From the NCBI RefSeq assembly GCF_025336485.1, contig NZ_JAODAB010000002.1, positions 372,001 through 436,000 of the forward strand: a stretch of DNA of 64,000 bases, written 5' to 3'. Position 1 is the stretch's first letter; the number at the start of each line of letters is the position of its first letter. This DNA is from Pseudomonas citri. Lineage in GTDB: Bacteria; Pseudomonadota; Gammaproteobacteria; Pseudomonadales; Pseudomonadaceae. Below the pieces are notes generated by a model. That model did no database searches, was not told where the DNA came from, and saw only the letters and a list, made by a program, of their open reading frames with translations. The position numbers and the translations under genes are program-made. Shown here in pieces: positions 1 through 8,800 of the stretch.

Positions 1-95
1 ATCGGGTCGCCCTATAGTTCTTCGTCGCCCAAAAAGGCGTCCGGGTTTGGCGACCCGCTCTACAGAGAGACTCATCAACTTTCGAGGCTCTTACC

Positions 96-368
96 ATGAT
101 CAGATACATGCCCATCACCGGCATCGACTGCACCCCCGCAACCCTGCTCATCGATACCGAAGCTCCACTCGACGTCCTCTTCGAAACCGCCGACTACCGC
201 ATCCGCACCGTGACCCAATTGCTGGAGAACATCGCGTTCCGCTCGGACATCAGCTCCGACACGGTGGTGCTTTCCGACTTCTGCAAAATGCTGACGATAT
301 CGCTGCGCGATGGGTGTGATGTGATGGATGTGATTGGGCGGCGGTTGCGAGAGCAGGCGGCGGAGTAA
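96..368 (+). CDS. Small hypothetical protein (90 aa)
   Basis: A 90-residue soluble protein with no signal peptide or membrane segment. The ATG at 96 has GAGG about nine bases upstream. I do not recognise the family with confidence. The hydrophobic, helix-like pattern (LFETADYRIRTVTQLLENIAF, then a charged C-terminal helix ending GRRLREQAAE) recalls the many short lineage-specific Pseudomonas proteins such as DUF3077, but the match is not clear. It is transcribed away from the toxin/immunity region. A short GC-rich inverted repeat (GGGTCGCC near base 4, GGCGACCC near base 49) lies in its leader. A competing frame starting at 47 is Arg/His-rich and looks like a shadow. Confidence 0.6.
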   Translation: MIRYMPITGIDCTPATLLIDTEAPLDVLFETADYRIRTVTQLLENIAFRSDISSDTVVLSDFCKMLTISLRDGCDVMDVIGRRLREQAAE

Positions 369-484
369 TGAAAATGGGCGGCCTGTGGTCGCCCGTTTCG
401 CATCAGCAAACCTGATCAGAGACCAGGTGCATTCGTAACAGACACACTACATCAGGGCGGTCAGGCGGCGAGAATGGAGCGCGG

Positions 485-650
485 GCAGTGCTTGGGCGAG
501 TGCATTGTGTAAAAATTGGATGGTTTGCATGAGTCGGGATCTTACTTTTGTGTGGTGTAAACCAAGCTGCCGACTCATGCAAGCTTCTTCAATATTCCAA
601 CTTCTTGATTTCATGTAGGAAAAACTGGGAATTCCTCAGGGACTGCCAAA
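485..650 (-). repeat. ~165 bp direct repeat, copy A, after the orphan immunity gene
   Basis: This stretch aligns along its whole length with 2135-2298: shared blocks include TTTTGTGTGGTG, AAGCTGCCGACTCATGC and CCTCAGGG with TCTGCC or ACTGCC after it. Copy A also carries an inverted pair GCATGAGTCGG (528-538) and CCGACTCATGC (570-580). Both copies sit immediately downstream of a minus-strand immunity gene, so the repeat looks like the 3' end of a toxin/immunity cassette. The remaining bases 369-484 hold no gene I can support; GGGCG...CGCCC at about 376-393 could be a weak terminator for the upstream plus-strand gene. Confidence 0.8.
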
Positions 651-654
651 CCAA

Positions 655-993
655 TTAACGCTCTATCAAACTAATGGGAACCTTTGCCTGCTTAAACAAA
701 TAAACCTTCTCCACAGGACAGTCAGGATATACCCATTTAGCCCAATTCTTGACGATCCATTCCCTTGAAATTTCTCGAGTTCCTGATAAACGGCTTTCAA
801 TAGGTAGGCGCACCACCAAAAGCCCCGCCTTATTACCTGAAGCAACAGCAATAGAATGCCCGTACTGATCATCGGGAATATCAATAACCATGAAGTCTAC
901 AATTTCCTCATATGGCCATCGGGCGGGGAGTCGGAATATCTGCCCTCGAGTTATCACTGAAGCCAAACTATCGACTAATTTAATGCCTTCCAT
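655..993 (-). CDS. Orphan immunity protein, Imm45-like
   Basis: A 112-residue acidic-to-neutral cytoplasmic protein. Its N-terminal block (RGQIFRLPARWPYEEIVDFMV) resembles, from memory, the Imm45 family of polymorphic-toxin immunity proteins; that assignment is not verified. The context is stronger: its ATG overlaps the stop of a toxin C-terminal fragment by one base (TAATG at 991-995). The same arrangement joins cdiA to its own immunity gene at 2869. The coding sequence is AT-richer than the surrounding chromosome, which suggests transfer. It probably binds and neutralises an E3-like CDI toxin delivered by sibling cells, now that its own full-length toxin is gone. Confidence 0.7.
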   Translation of the reverse strand: MEGIKLVDSLASVITRGQIFRLPARWPYEEIVDFMVIDIPDDQYGHSIAVASGNKAGLLVVRLPIESRLSGTREISREWIVKNWAKWVYPDCPVEKVYLFKQAKVPISLIER

Positions 994-1130
994 TACTTCA
1001 CCCTCAAATCATGCCCGCCAGACTCATCCTTTGAATCAGGGACAGCAACTAAATCAAAGTAAAACTCGCTAATGTGCTTTCCTGTTTTGCCACTCACTTG
1101 CTCGAGCCTACCATGTTGGGTATCCAAAAC
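993..1130 (-). pseudogene. Orphan CdiA C-terminal toxin fragment, colicin E3-like
   Basis: The minus-strand frame that ends at the TAA overlapping the immunity start reads 45 codons from VLDTQHGRLEQVSG to the end HDLRVK. Colicin E3 rRNase has WDSQHGELEGY followed by a GxHLGSFD block. The fragment keeps the same D-x-x-H-x-x-x-E spacing (catalytic D, H and E in E3) and the following GKH. No start codon or upstream toxin sequence remains: the frame runs into the inverted-repeat end of a RAYT element at about 1146. It is best read as the tail of a displaced CdiA-CT cassette. The alternative is chance similarity, which the TAATG coupling to an immunity gene makes unlikely. Confidence 0.65.
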
Positions 1131-1145
1131 AAAAAAAGGGGACCA

Positions 1146-1931
1146 AAAAAAGGGGACAGATTTATTTTCCAGCCTTAGCCCGCGGCCGCCCCTGTCCTCG
1201 CTGCTCTACCCTCACACCAACAATCCGCTCTACCTCATCTACGAAACGGTCTGTACCCGTCAATTGGCCTCTTTGCAAAGCGTCGCGGATCAATTGAATT
1301 TGATCAGTCGGAATGGCTTGGCGTACAAATTCCTCATACCGACGCCGCCGCTCCATCGAGGTATCCCCCAGGGCCAAGAAACATGGATCAGCGTCTAACC
1401 AGCATCTACCAGCCCCATCACCTACCCGACTTCGATAGCTCGACCATGCATAGTCTGCGATATCGGCGACCATGCGAGCACGTACAGGATTCATTTCAAT
1501 GTAACGACTACAAGCAAGCAAATATGAATCTGAGTGCACCACACTGGACTTGTAACGACTTTCCCACAAGGTACCTGAACGCCCTTCCAAGCGATTTCGA
1601 TAGCGCGTCGCACGGGCAGCCAGTGCTTTCATTAACTGCCCCAGCCCAGCGGTCGATTCCCCAGGAGCCAGCAACAAATGGACATGATTCGTCATCAGGC
1701 AATAGGCGTAGACCTTCACCCCGCATGCATCTTTTAGCTCCCGCAGATCGGAGAGATACCGCTGATAATCTTCTGCCGCCGCAAACACCACCTGCCGATT
1801 ATGGCCGCGTTGTACTACGTGATGCGGATAATTCGGTAAAACAATACGTCCCATTCTGGGCATATTTGGTTCCTCCATCCGTGGAAGCTTTCAGCGTAGC
1901 AGAGGATTGAAAAATAAATCTGTCCCCTTTT
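1146..1931 (-). mobile_element. Y1/RAYT transposase element with inverted GGGGACAGATTTATTTT ends
   Basis: A transposase gene is enclosed by inverted copies of the same end: AAAAGGGGACAGATTTATTTT at about 1148-1168, and its reverse complement (AAAATAAATCTGTCCCC...) at about 1910-1931. The left side also shows a partial duplication of the end (AAAAAAAGGGGACC just outside it). This is the layout of a single-gene element mobilised by a tyrosine HUH transposase. A third end copy in the same orientation as the right one lies at 2104-2126 and belongs to a decayed second copy. Confidence 0.75.
1162..1863 (-). CDS. REP-associated tyrosine transposase (RAYT, Y1 family)
   Basis: A 233-residue single-strand-DNA transposase of the Y1/HUH type. 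It carries out cleavage and rejoining through a catalytic tyrosine and a His-x-His metal site. The HUH motif is seen as TNHVHLLL near residues 58-65, preceded by the typical VQRGHNRQ block and followed by GTLWESRYKSSVV and YIEMNPVRA. I chose the ATG at 1863 (MPRMGRIVLP) because a GGAGG lies about nine bases upstream; the ATG at 1878 falls over that site. The gene looks intact. It is flanked by its own end sequences rather than by the CTGTGGGAGC-type REPs found elsewhere in the window. Confidence 0.9.
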   Translation of the reverse strand: MPRMGRIVLPNYPHHVVQRGHNRQVVFAAAEDYQRYLSDLRELKDACGVKVYAYCLMTNHVHLLLAPGESTAGLGQLMKALAARATRYRNRLEGRSGTLWESRYKSSVVHSDSYLLACSRYIEMNPVRARMVADIADYAWSSYRSRVGDGAGRCWLDADPCFLALGDTSMERRRRYEEFVRQAIPTDQIQLIRDALQRGQLTGTDRFVDEVERIVGVRVEQRGQGRPRAKAGK

Positions 1932-1935
1932 CTGG

Positions 1936-2126
1936 CGTTACCCCGAACGTATCCTTTAGCTCGCATAGATCAGATAGATAGCGCTCTGTCGGTTATGGCC
2001 GCGCTGTACTACGTGGTGCGGGTAGTTCGGTAAAACAATACGTCCCATTCTGGGCATATTTGATTTCTCCATCCGTGGAAGCTTTCAGCGTAGCAGAGGA
2101 TTGAAAAATAAATCTGTCCCCTTTTC
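1936..2126 (-). pseudogene. Remnant of a second RAYT element (5' end only)
   Basis: This stretch repeats the 5' part of the neighbouring transposase and its upstream end. Read on the minus strand, it gives MPRMGRIVLPNYPHHVVQRG and then diverges, with roughly 30 bases missing relative to the intact gene and a stop soon after. It finishes with the same AAAATAAATCTGTCCCC end at about 2104-2126. It is a decayed, non-coding leftover of a tandem or nested insertion. Confidence 0.8.
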
Positions 2127-2134
2127 TAACACCG

Positions 2135-2298
2135 GGAAGTGCTTGAGCGCGCGCGTGGTGTAAGAATCGGATGGCTTGCATGGGGCGGGATCTTGTTTTG
2201 TGTGGTGCAACACAAGCTGCCGACTCATGCAGGTCACTTCAATACCCCAACTTATTGATTTTTCGTAAGAAAATTCGGGGTTCCCTCAGGGTCTGCCC
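2135..2298 (-). repeat. ~165 bp direct repeat, copy B, after cdiI
   Basis: Homologous to 485-650 in the same orientation (see copy A). It starts right after the end of the decayed RAYT copy and stops about a dozen bases before the stop codon of the immunity gene. Its inverted pair is degraded (GCATGGGGCGG against CCGACTCATGC). A pair of direct repeats 1.65 kb apart around the orphan module and the transposase could recombine and delete everything between. Confidence 0.8.
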
Positions 2299-2311
2299 CC
2301 TTTCTCCGCTC

Positions 2312-2869
2312 CTAGTTACCATATGAAGAAAGAAATCTACCGGCCATCACGCCTTCCACGGAAGAACCGGCCGCCAGTACAGCCATCTCATCCACCGAAA
2401 TAAAGCTTGAACCTAAACACTCATAAAAACCTGTTTGCAAAACAGTTGATTTTACCGCAATAACACCAAACTCCTCATGCGCGCTTTCAAAGGCAACCCA
2501 ATCACACGCACCATTACATAAAACAATTGGATAACCAACTGTTCCACTAAAAAAATCTTCTGATTTCTTGCTCAACCAAAAGGCATCCCTATCGACATCA
2601 CTTCCATCAATGGAAAAACAGGAGCCTGCTAAAGGCTCACCTCCTGAAAATTTTATAAAAATATCCGAGTTAAAACTAGCAACACTCTCCGAAATCAACT
2701 TCGCAAAAATATCAACAAAGCAAATCAACGGCCTCTCAAAAAACCAATACGAGAAATCGCCACCGACAAATACATTCATCGGCAAATCTTTATCAAAATT
2801 AATAAGCCCTGACAGCTTATCAAGAAAACAAAACAACTCCTCACGCTCAACTTTCAGAATAGTCATCAT
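2312..2869 (-). CDS. Putative CDI immunity protein for the CdiA C-terminal toxin
   Basis: A 185-residue acidic, soluble protein without signal peptide or membrane segments; I do not recognise its family. Position argues for immunity. Its ATG overlaps the last base of the cdiA stop (TAATG), and GGGGAG just ahead, inside the last cdiA codons, serves as ribosome-binding site, so the two are translationally coupled. The gene is markedly AT-rich compared with the rest of the window, as are the final codons of cdiA, consistent with a horizontally exchanged toxin/immunity pair. A second in-frame ATG lies one codon in. Confidence 0.75.
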   Translation of the reverse strand: MMTILKVEREELFCFLDKLSGLINFDKDLPMNVFVGGDFSYWFFERPLICFVDIFAKLISESVASFNSDIFIKFSGGEPLAGSCFSIDGSDVDRDAFWLSKKSEDFFSGTVGYPIVLCNGACDWVAFESAHEEFGVIAVKSTVLQTGFYECLGSSFISVDEMAVLAAGSSVEGVMAGRFLSSYGN

Positions 2870-5800
2870 TACTCCCCTGAAAATCTAATTTTTACCGCCG
2901 GTCTTTTCTGGCCATCTATAGTTAATGACGCCGAAGGTTGGCCAGTGGACGTCGACGAGGGATAAAAACGGTATGTCTTTTCACCATTTGTTAACACAGT
3001 GACTGAGCCATCCTGAGAGATTGTTTTCTTATAGCCACTAGACTCCAGAGTTTTTATGGCACTCCCCGGAGTAATATTGGCCTCAATTTGTCCTGCACTA
3101 TTTCGAGTAGCCTTCGGCAAAAACTCAATCGCTGTTACTTCTGCGCCAGCTACCGCACCAAGCCGCCTCGCCAACAAAGCCCTTAATACCGCAGGCGCTC
3201 CTGTCAGCGCAAGCGCAGCATCCAGGTCCCAGGTGACATCATTGATGCTACCACCAACGACGGTTGAAACCCTTTGCACCAAGTCATCAAACTCGTCGCG
3301 GCTGCTGGAGACTCCAGCGATTTCCCTTAGATAAGTGACAGCGTCTTCACCAAATTGCTCTCTCCAGGCCGTGGGAATGATTTCCGGGTCATTGGCCCAA
3401 TTAGTGTTGCTAGACCATTGAGAAGCTGTATTGAACAAGCCGGAGTCAACAAACTGAGTCGTCGTCGCCTGAAATGCATGCACCTCAGCACCGTTGGCAA
3501 CGATAGTGCGCCCGTCGCTCCAGGTAAGCGCAGTGTTTTGGGCTGCTAAGGCCTGGATGCTTTGGGTCGCTGTTAACAGATCTTGGGCAAGCCGCTGACC
3601 TTCAGGGTTACCGGGAGGGAAACTGTCCACAAGCGCCTTCAACCGCGCCTTTTCCGTAGCATCCACTTGAGCGTTGGCAGCAAGAAGTAGGACATCTTCC
3701 CAAGACATATCCGATCTGGGCTTGCCTAATTTCTCTTCGAGAGCCTTGGCCTCATCGGCAAGCGCTTTCTTCTCCGAGGAATGCAACAACCGGTTATAAG
3801 AGGTTGCACTCCCCGCCACCCACGACCCGGTCTGAAGGCTCTTTGCATCCCCACCCTGCGCGGCAGCCGCAAGCACGCCAATCAACTGGGAATTCATCAC
3901 CAGCAGCTTGTCTCTCTTCTCCTTGGTCATCTCGCTGTACTGCTTGGCCAAGGTATCAACCAGCAACTCGTTGACACCCGCCGCCAAAGCACCAGTCTTG
4001 AAATCACCGCCAGCAGCCTCAGCAGCCAGACCACCCATCACCGCGTGCAAACCAACCTTGGCAAGGCCGCCTTCCTTCAGGTCGTACTTCTCACCGATGT
4101 CCCCTACCAGGTTGAACCCCGCCGCTGCGAAGGTATTAGCAAGGCTGCTCCGCAGGGCATTGTCGAACTGGCTGTCCCCACCAAGCGCCCGGTCCAGCAA
4201 GGTTGACGTGCCGTTCTGCAGCAGTTGGTTGGCGCCAAAGCGGCCAATGCCCTCCAGGCTCGACAGACCACCCTCGGCCACGACTTTGCCTGCGTTAGGC
4301 AAAGCGCCTTCCACCGTGGTGGTGGTATTGGTCATTTTGTCGAACAAACCGGCGGTCAATCCCGCTGTAACACCGGACACAAAATAGCCACGCAGGGCAT
4401 CCGAGGAAGTCACATCGTTGAACACCGCCCCCAGGTTCCCACCGTTGTTGATAAAGCTGATGGTGGCGTTGCTCGCCGCACCCGTTGCGATAGCCGTGAG
4501 CGCCACGTTCGCCCAACCTGCGGCCACAGTTGAAGTGGCCACTGTGCCACCGACTACTGTCGATCCGGCCACTGTTCCGGCTGCCATCGCAGTGCCTGAG
4601 CCAGCGGTGGCTCCGGCCATTCCCCCAATCAACCCGCTGGCGGCACCTGCGGTGAAATAGACCACCAGAATCGCAACGATCATTTGCACAGCCGGCCCCA
4701 TGCCGGAGTGGCTGTACTTATAAGAGTCGTGGACTTCCTTCACCTGCCGCCAATCCACATCGCCGCTCTTCTCAACTTCCGCCAGCCACGCCAGTTGCGG
4801 GTCCGCGTCAACCATGGCTTGGATCGTCTGGTGAACGGTCTTTTGATCGACTTGCTTGATGTCGATTTTCAGCCCATCAACCGCTTTGATCACCAAATCA
4901 CCCTTGGCAATCATCTGGGTCTGACGCAAGGTTTCGTCGGTACTGCCCTTGCCCGACATCGAACTCCAGGCCATGCTGGTGTTGCTTTTTGCGTGGTCCT
5001 CCTTGTGCAGATCCTTCACGGCTTCGAAGGTAATCGAGCCACCACTGTCCAACGTGATGTCCTTGCCGCTGTCGAGCTTCGCCACCTGATACCGCTGATC
5101 ACCACCACTCTTGAGCGTCAGATCTCCCCCCGTCGTGATCTCGCTCCCGATGTTCTTCACATCTGTCACTTCATCACGCTGGGTCTTCTTGCTCCCCCAA
5201 CTCCCCTTCTTCTTCTCGTCGAACAACGAATAGTCGCTGTTCTGCGCGGCCAACAACTGAAGCTTCTCCCCCGCCGCCAGATAGGCCTCATCGCCCGCCG
5301 TGATGCGGCTGGACACCATCGTCAGGTTCTTCTTGGCGTTCAGATCAACAGTGCCACCCGCAGTGATTTCGGACTTGACCTGACTGACATGGTCTTCCTG
5401 CACCGTCAGTTTCTTGCTCTTGTACAAGAAGTGCTGCTCATCCGCCGCCGAGCTGATGGTGACGTTCTCGGTCGCGGTCATGTCGATATCGCGCTTGGCG
5501 TCGATCTGGCTGGCGATGACATTGACGTCATGACCGGCCTTCACCGACAGGTCTCGTCCGGCGCTGACCTGGGCGCCGTATTGGGTGATGGTGCTGCTGT
5601 TGCGGTTGACGTCACGTATCAGGCTGTCGACGGTTTGCGCGGCGACGAGGTTGACGTTGCTTCCGGCGGTCAGGAGCAGGTCGCGGCCACTTTTCAGTGC
5701 GCCGCCGATGTTGTTGATGTCATGTCCCGCCGACAAACTCAGGTCATTGACGGCTTCGATGCGTGCGGCGCTGTCGGCGAAATCCTTGCGGTCCTGGACA

Positions 5801-8800
5801 CTGCCGTAAGCAATATTCGACGAGGTGACTGTCCGTTCGTTGACCACATCACCCAGCAACGCGGTGGCCGAGACATCCCGGCCGCTGATGATGCCGCCGG
5901 CCTTGTTGATCACGTTGCCACCGGCCAGCAGATCGAGTCGATCCCCGGCTTGCATAAGCCCGCTGTTGACCAGATTCTCGCCCGCTGAGGCCGACAGGTT
6001 GCGGGTCGCCTTGAGCGTGCCGACGTTGTCGAGGTTCTTACCGGCGATCATCGTGGTGTCGCTGCCCTGGATCAACGCACCGTTGGGCGCGAGGCGGTTG
6101 TTGGCATGGGCCAGGTACAGCACCGGGACCAGGACTTGCTCGCCGTTGACCTCGGCGTTTTCCATCCAGACGATGTCGTGGGTCAGGGCGGCGACTTGTT
6201 CGGAGGTGAGCGACACGCCGACGCTTAGGTTGAGTTCGTTCTTGCTCGCGATCGCGTTGTTCATCAGGTACCGGAATTGATCCTCGTTGGAAGTCAGTCC
6301 GTTGATGAATGCCTGGCCGGTACGGGCGACCACGGCCTGCTGAATCAAGGTTTGCTCGTAAAAGCCATCACCCAGACGCTTGGCGCTCTGGTCCGGGTCG
6401 TAGCCGAGGTTTTGCAGCAGGTAGTCCGAGCTCATGAATTGCTTGAGGTTGGTGAGCACCGGGTTGGTTTCGATCAGGTATTTGTGCGGGTTGGCCGCCA
6501 CGGTGGTGCTGGGCAGGCCTTGAACGCGGTTGAGCGTGAACCCGGTGGTGACGCCAGGGACAGTACTCAAGTCCTGGATTGGACCAATGGGCTGCCCTTG
6601 TTGGCGCTGAGTCGTGGTCAGGCTGGCGGAACCCAGGGTCCAACTTTGCGAGTCGCTGTTGGCCGGCGAGCTACCACCCTGCCCGCTCAGGCGGAACAGG
6701 CCGTTTTGCCCACTGGGCAAACTGAAGCCTGGCAGGCTCAACGGGTTGACCTGCTGCTGGGACAGATCCGGTGACAGTTGGCGATTCAGCAGCACCACAG
6801 AGGGCTGGGTCGCGCTGTAGACACTGGTATTGGCCGAGCGATCGGTCACAGTGGCGGCAGTCTTCTGAACCACCAGATTGCTAATGTCGTTGGAGGCCGT
6901 GAGTTTGACCGCACCACCCGCCTGGATGATGGCCGCCGCAACCGACTGCCCGTCGCCCTGCACAGTGATGGGGTCATTGATGCCATAGAACAAACGAGGA
7001 TCAAATTTACTGACCAGTTCCTCGAACGCCACCGGATCGAATGGCCCCGTGCGCGGATGCAACCTGTTGTAGGCCGCAACGTCATCAATCAGTTGGTAGA
7101 AATATTCACCGGTTATCCAGGTACCCGCGCCCACTTCATGGCCGGATGTTCCGGAAGCCGAGAGTGCAGCCTGGTTGGTGATATTGGCGCTGGTGATGGT
7201 CAGGTCGTTCGAGGCCGATACCAGGCTGTATTGGTTCTGGAAGTCCGTGCTGTTGACGGTCAGGTCGTGCCCGGAGACGAGGGTCGCCATTGGCGAGTCT
7301 GTGCTGACGGTGCTCTCGACAGTCTGATAGATAAATACCGGGCCCCGCACGCGCGGGCTCTCAGGCCCATCGCAATGCTGCACGCACCAGATGGTCATGT
7401 AGCCGCCGGTGACCTGCTGCTCCATGCTGAACTTGTCGCGCTTATTGATGACGCTGCCGGCGGCTAAATTGATATCACCTCCTGCCTGGATGCTGCCGGA
7501 GCTGTTGAGTACGCTTTGTGCCGAACTGCCCGCCTCGACGCCGGTCACCAGGAGCTTGCCCAAGCTGTAAACGTCGGCGTAGTGGTTGGTAAAGACACCC
7601 GTGCGCAGCTTCATGTCCCGCCCACTGAACAGGAAGCCACGGCTGCCGTCTGGGGCCTGGTCATTGAGCAGCGCCGGTGCGATCACCGTGAGGTCTCGGG
7701 ACGCCGCGATTGCGCCATAGTTGGCCACGCTGGCAGCCGATACCGTCATATCGCTGGCCGAGGACAATTGGCCGTAGTTGGTCAACTGCCCGGCAATGTC
7801 TACATTCGTCGTCGCGCCGCCAGCGATGCTTGCCGCGTTGCCCAGGTTCAACTGCGCGGCGCCCACGGTCAGGTTACCGAGACTGGTCAGTCGACCGTTT
7901 CCGGCATAGGTCCCGTCAAGCGTCAAACTCAACGTGCCGTCGCTGGCAATCAAGCCATCGTTGCGCCAGTTGCCCCCGCTGCCCACCAGAGCCGTCGTCG
8001 CCAGCAACTGCCCGCTGGCGGTCTGCGTAAAGTTAGCGACATTGATATTCAGTGTGCCGGCTTGCAGCACGCTGCTGTTGGTCCAGCTATCAGCACTGAG
8101 CGTCAACGCCCCCCGGGTGACAAAGCTGCCACCCGCGTTGATGACATTGTTGGTGGCAATACCGAAGTTGCCGCTCCCGACATGCAGGACGCTGCCACCG
8201 GTATTGAGCAGGCTACCAACACCGAGGCTCAAGTCGGTGTTGGCCGTTTCCAAAGTACCGTTGCGGTTATCGAACAACCCACCAATCTGAAATTCCGTCT
8301 TGCCACCCGCCCCCAGCGCCCGCAATTGCCCGGTCTGGTTATCCAGGCTGGCCGCCTTGATCGCCAAGGTGCTGTCACTCTCGATAATGCCCAACCGGTT
8401 GTTCAACGCCCCGGTCAAATCCAGATCGATCTGGCTGCCGGCAATCTGGCCGTCGTTGTCGCCACTGTTGTCGAAATCGTTGGCCGTGACGCTGACTTTA
8501 CCTTTGGCGTACAACCCGCCATTGCGGTTGTCGAAGTTGCGGGTGGTGACGCTGGCATCGCCGGTCTGGGCCGAGATGCGCCCGCCGTAGTTGTCGAGGC
8601 CGCCCAGGGCGATGAGGTTCAGGCGTTGGGCCTGGGTGATGCCACCTTGGCGGTTGTTGTTCAGGTCGTAGCCGTTTTTCAGCACGCCGGTGAGTTGGGT
8701 GGTGAGCAGACCCTGCAGGCTGGCGAGCACGCCGCCACGGTTGTCCAGGTGGCGGGCGACGACCAGCAGGTCGCCGGCCTTGGCCTGGAGGCGGCCGCTC

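Noticed and set aside
993..1130. Orphan toxin fragment as a functional gene
   Set aside because: No start codon or ribosome-binding site is present and only the last 45 codons remain, so it is listed as a pseudogene.
485..2298. The two ~165 bp repeats as ends of a composite transposon
   Set aside because: They are direct, diverged, have no short terminal inverted repeats or target duplications, and sit precisely after immunity genes, which fits cassette homology better.
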